From: an uncultured Bacteroidales bacterium
GTDB taxonomy: Bacteria > Bacteroidota > Bacteroidia > Bacteroidales > UBA932
Direction: 5' to 3'
DNA: 9,411 bases
Assembly (NCBI GenBank): GCA_946415795.1
Contig: CAMKTW010000049.1
Span: forward strand, 1 to 9,411
Shown one piece after another: positions 7,138 through 9,411 of the stretch. A program made the translations under genes and the position numbers. How positions within the stretch are numbered: the first letter of the stretch is position 1; each line of letters starts with the position of its first letter. Below the pieces are notes generated by a model. The model was not told where the DNA came from, ran no database searches, and saw only the letters and a program-made list of their open reading frames with translations.

Positions 7138-7142
7138 TTTTG
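7112..7142 (+). promoter_or_regulatory. Bacteroidota promoter of the EF-G2 gene
   Basis: A TTG at 7112-7114 is followed by a 20-base spacer and TAATTTTG at 7135-7142, an exact match to TAnnTTTG with near-ideal -33/-7 spacing. The -7 box overlaps the TAA stop of the S46 peptidase. Transcription would start near 7149-7150, giving an A-rich leader of about 48 bases that ends in AAATCAAAATG with no Shine-Dalgarno sequence. The EF-G2 gene therefore appears to have its own promoter, beyond any read-through from the thyA operon. Confidence 0.6.
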
Positions 7143-7197
7143 CGCACTTATACCGCGAAAACTCGAAGGGAATAAACAAAAAATCATATAAATCAAA

Positions 7198-9315
7198 ATG
7201 AAAAATTACTCCACAGACAAAATTCGCAACGTCGTACTCCTTGGTGGTACCCGCTGCGGTAAAACCACACTTGCCGAGACCATTATGTTCGACGGCAAAG
7301 TCATTGACCGTCGCGGGACAGTTGAGGGCAAGAACACAGTATCCGACAACACCGAGGTAGAGCAGCTGTTCCAGCGCTCCATCTATTCCACTCCGTTCTA
7401 TGCAGAGTTTGCAGACCACAAGCTCAACTTTATCGACGCTGCCGGTGCAGACGATTTCATTGAAGGTGCAATCCTTGGCCTTAACGTTTGTGATTCCGCA
7501 ATTATGGTTGTGAACGCAGGTGCAGGCGTTGAGGTAGGCACAGAGATACACGGCCGCTACGTAGAGCAGTACAAGAAACCGATGCTCATCGCCGTGAACC
7601 AGCTCGAGACCGAGAAGGCAAACTGGGAGAACACCCTGGACAGCCTGCATCAGGCATTCGGCTCCAAGGCTGTTCCCGTACAGTTCCCCGTCAACCCCGG
7701 TATGGAGTTCAATGCAGTTGTGGACGCACTCAAGATGAAGATGTACAAGTTCTCCGGCGAGGACGGCAAGACAGAAGAGTGTGATATCCCCGCTGACCTG
7801 ACCGGCCGCGCAGAGGAGATGCACGCCGCTATCGTTGAGATGGCTGCAGAGAGTGATGAAGCTCTGATGGAGAAATTCTTCGAGGCAGGCGAGCTCACGG
7901 AAGAGGAGCTTCACGCCGGACTCAACGCAGGTTTCGTAAAGGGCGAGTTCTACCCCGTCTTCTGCATCTCCGGCAAGAAGGATATGGGTGTAAAACGTAT
8001 GCTCGAGTTCCTCACCGAGGTGGCTCCCGCCCCCAAGGAGGATGCAGCAGGCAAGACCTCCCTGTTCGTTTACAAGACCGCTTTGGAGCAGCATCTTGGT
8101 GACGTTACCTACTTCAAGGTAGTATCGGGCAAGATCTCCGAAGGTCAGGATTTCGTGAATATGGACAACGGCGGCAAAGAGCGCATCACCACCCTGTATG
8201 CGGTTGCCGGCAAGAAGAAAGAGAAAGTTACCGAGCTGGTGGCCGGCGATATGGGTTGCACCGTCAAGCTTAAAGCCGTAAAGACCAACCAGACCCTGAA
8301 TACCCCCGGTTACGACACGGCGTTCCCTCCCATCGAGTTCCCGCCGGCAAAATACCGTGCAGCTATCCGCGCACTGGACGAGAAAGACGACGAGAAGCTG
8401 GGCGAGGCTCTGAACCGCGCTGCCGCAGAGGATCCCACAATGCGTGTAGAATACAGCAAGGAGCTCCGCCAGACCATTATCAACGGTATGGGCGAGCAGC
8501 ACATCAATATCCTCAAATGGCACCTGAACAACGACTATAAGATCGACGTCGAGTTCTTCGCTCCCAAGATTCCGTATCGCGAGACCATCACCAAGGTCGC
8601 CACTGCAGAGTACACACATAAGAAACAGTCCGGCGGTGCAGGTCAGTACGGCCGCGTCGTAATGCTCATCGAACCCATCGTAGAGGGTGTTGAGCCTACC
8701 GGCCGCTTCAAAATCGACGGTAAGGACACCCAGCTCACCATCAAGGGTAAGGAAGAGGCTACCCTGGACTGGGGCGGCAAGTTCGAGTTTGTAAACTGCG
8801 TCGTGGGTGGTGCCATCGACGCCGGCTTTATGCCCGCTATTAAGAAGGGTATTATGCAGAAGATGGAGGAGGGCCCTCTGACAGGTTCTTACGCCCGCGA
8901 CATCCGCGTTTACATCTACGACGGTAAGATGCACCCGGTAGATTCCAAGGAAATCGCCTTCATCATCGCCGGCCGCAACGCCTTCAAGGATGCCTTCAAG
9001 AAGGCTGGTCCCAAGCTTCTGGAGCCCATCTACATGGTTGAAATTATGGTTCCCGGCGACTGCACCGGTGACGTAATGAGCGATATCCAGAACCGCCGTG
9101 GTATTATCGAGGGTATGGGTGCCGAGAAGGGCTTCCAGGTACTCCGCGCACGCGTGCCTCTGGCAGAACTCTACCGCTATTCCACAACCTTGAGCTCTAT
9201 AACTTCCGGCCGTGGAACCTTCACAATGACCTTCATCGAGTACCAGCAGGTACCTATGGATGTTCAAGAGAAGCTCCTCAAGGAATACGAGGAGTCCCAG
9301 AAGGAAGAGGAATAA
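7198..9315 (+). CDS. fusA2: EF-G paralogue (EF-G2 type) with degenerate GTPase core
   Basis: EF-G moves tRNA and mRNA through the ribosome. This 705-residue protein has the EF-G domain order: G domain (~1-280), domain II (~288-375), III (~378-455), IV (~458-590) and V (~605-685). The G motifs are altered. The P-loop is GGTRCGKTT (16-24), with Arg19 where canonical EF-G has Asp. Switch I lacks RGITI. Switch II is DAAGADD (80-86), so Ala84 replaces the catalytic His of DTPGH. NKxD is NQLE (134-137). Domain IV stays canonical: SGGAGQYGRVV (478-488), and the tip MHPVDSKE (578-585) with the His that matches E. coli EF-G His583. This fits the paralogue EF-G2 described in Bacteroides thetaiotaomicron, reported to support translation without GTPase activity and to be needed for gut colonisation. 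All arginines appear to be CGC/CGT, with no AGG, unlike neighbours, suggesting high expression. It starts 60 bases after the S46 stop. Family certain; EF-G2 type very likely. Confidence 0.93.
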   Translation: MKNYSTDKIRNVVLLGGTRCGKTTLAETIMFDGKVIDRRGTVEGKNTVSDNTEVEQLFQRSIYSTPFYAEFADHKLNFIDAAGADDFIEGAILGLNVCDSAIMVVNAGAGVEVGTEIHGRYVEQYKKPMLIAVNQLETEKANWENTLDSLHQAFGSKAVPVQFPVNPGMEFNAVVDALKMKMYKFSGEDGKTEECDIPADLTGRAEEMHAAIVEMAAESDEALMEKFFEAGELTEEELHAGLNAGFVKGEFYPVFCISGKKDMGVKRMLEFLTEVAPAPKEDAAGKTSLFVYKTALEQHLGDVTYFKVVSGKISEGQDFVNMDNGGKERITTLYAVAGKKKEKVTELVAGDMGCTVKLKAVKTNQTLNTPGYDTAFPPIEFPPAKYRAAIRALDEKDDEKLGEALNRAAAEDPTMRVEYSKELRQTIINGMGEQHINILKWHLNNDYKIDVEFFAPKIPYRETITKVATAEYTHKKQSGGAGQYGRVVMLIEPIVEGVEPTGRFKIDGKDTQLTIKGKEEATLDWGGKFEFVNCVVGGAIDAGFMPAIKKGIMQKMEEGPLTGSYARDIRVYIYDGKMHPVDSKEIAFIIAGRNAFKDAFKKAGPKLLEPIYMVEIMVPGDCTGDVMSDIQNRRGIIEGMGAEKGFQVLRARVPLAELYRYSTTLSSITSGRGTFTMTFIEYQQVPMDVQEKLLKEYEESQKEEE

Positions 9316-9336
9316 TACTTCTTTTGACTTCAGTAC

Positions 9337-9352
9337 AGCTTTGATACAAGCT
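9337..9352 (+). promoter_or_regulatory. Small hairpin covering a TTG start codon
   Basis: AGCTT (9337-9341) and AAGCT (9348-9352) pair around a 6-base loop; an alternative fold extends to 6 base pairs with a bulged T. The arm and loop contain the proposed TTG start (9341-9343) of the downstream ABC ATPase, so folding in the mRNA could limit initiation. The stem is short, and function is inference. Confidence 0.3.
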
Positions 9353-9411
9353 ACAGGCATAGAAAAATCGTTCGGTACCCTTAAGGTTCTTAAGGGTATC
9401 GATTTTTCTGC
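9341..9411 (+). CDS. ABC transporter ATP-binding subunit, LolD-like, N-terminus only (cut by window edge)
   Basis: The last 71 bases open a frame reading M(TTG) I Q A T G I E K S F G T L K V L K G I D F S. This is the typical first strand and A-loop region of an ABC ATPase, with the pattern K-S-F-G-x-x-x-V-L-K-G-I-D just before the Walker A motif, which lies beyond the window. Short ABC ATPases beginning this way include LolD (lipoprotein release) and MacB-type exporters; which one this is cannot be decided from 23 codons. TTG at 9341 is chosen because family members begin two or three residues before this strand and there is no in-frame ATG between it and the EF-G2 stop. The gap to the EF-G2 gene is 25 bases, so co-transcription is plausible. 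The coding segment contains a striking hairpin. Confidence 0.75.
   Translation, partial: MIQATGIEKSFGTLKVLKGIDFS
9361..9409. repeat. Long two-part inverted repeat inside the 5' coding region of the ABC ATPase
   Basis: The outer arms AGAAAAATCG (9361-9370) and CGATTTTTCT (9400-9409) are perfectly complementary. The inner arms TACCCTTAAG (9376-9385) and CTTAAGGGTA (9389-9398) are also perfect, around a GTT loop. The two stems are separated by an internal loop of TTCGG against a single T. In all, 20 base pairs form within 49 bases. The inner stem followed by TCGATTTTTC resembles an intrinsic terminator or attenuator. It lies within codons 7-23 of the ABC ATPase. The pairing is seen directly; any regulatory role is inferred. 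Confidence 0.7.

Noticed and set aside
9323..9346. A promoter for the ABC ATPase in the gap after the EF-G2 gene (a TTTG at 9323-9326)
   Set aside because: No TAnnTTTG box follows at the required spacing, so a dedicated promoter cannot be supported.
7003..9360. A 785-codon open frame on the minus strand covering the entire EF-G2 gene
   Set aside because: It mirrors the strongly biased codon choice of the EF-G2 gene, which rarely uses TTA, CTA or TCA codons and so leaves few antisense stops. The product shows no recognisable domain, and the plus strand encodes a clear full-length EF-G.

Overview
The window looks like a chromosomal housekeeping segment from a Bacteroidota genome, most likely order Bacteroidales. 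Three things support this: an S46-family dipeptidyl-peptidase, a second EF-G of the Bacteroides EF-G2 type with a degenerate GTPase core, and promoter boxes fitting the Bacteroidota -7 consensus TAnnTTTG ahead of A-rich leaders with no Shine-Dalgarno sequence. The moderately GC-rich coding sequence would suit a Rikenellaceae/Alistipes-like genome better than the AT-richer Bacteroides, but genus cannot be settled from this alone. I see no insertion sequence, phage gene, CRISPR array, tRNA or rRNA.

Layout: (1) 18-1121, minus strand: YchF/OLA1-type P-loop ATPase. (2) A 104-bp divergent gap, then 1226-2209, plus strand: a secreted endonuclease/exonuclease/phosphatase (EEP) fold protein. (3) A 192-bp gap with two hairpins and a strong promoter box. 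(4) 2402-7137: four tightly packed plus-strand genes: thymidylate synthase (thyA), dihydrofolate reductase (folA), an NSS-family sodium-dependent transporter and an S46 dipeptidyl-peptidase. Their junctions are +9 nt, a 20-nt overlap and +1 nt, so one transcript is likely. (5) A 60-bp gap whose promoter starts inside the S46 gene, then 7198-9315: an EF-G2-like translocase. (6) From 9341 to the right edge: the first 23 codons of an ABC-transporter ATPase, apparently starting with TTG.

ThyA and FolA form a functional pair: ThyA oxidises methylene-tetrahydrofolate to dihydrofolate while making dTMP, and FolA reduces it back. The peptidase and transporter could form a second pair, with periplasmic release of dipeptides followed by sodium-driven uptake of amino acids; this is inference from gene order.

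The most notable gene is the EF-G paralogue. It keeps the ribosome-engaging tip of domain IV but has lost the catalytic switch-II histidine, the P-loop aspartate, the RGITI switch-I motif and the NKxD motif. It also uses a far more biased codon set than its neighbours, which suggests strong expression. The most notable non-coding signal is a 20-base-pair interrupted hairpin in the first codons of the downstream ABC ATPase, next to a smaller hairpin that covers its TTG start. No wholly undescribed multi-gene system is evident.
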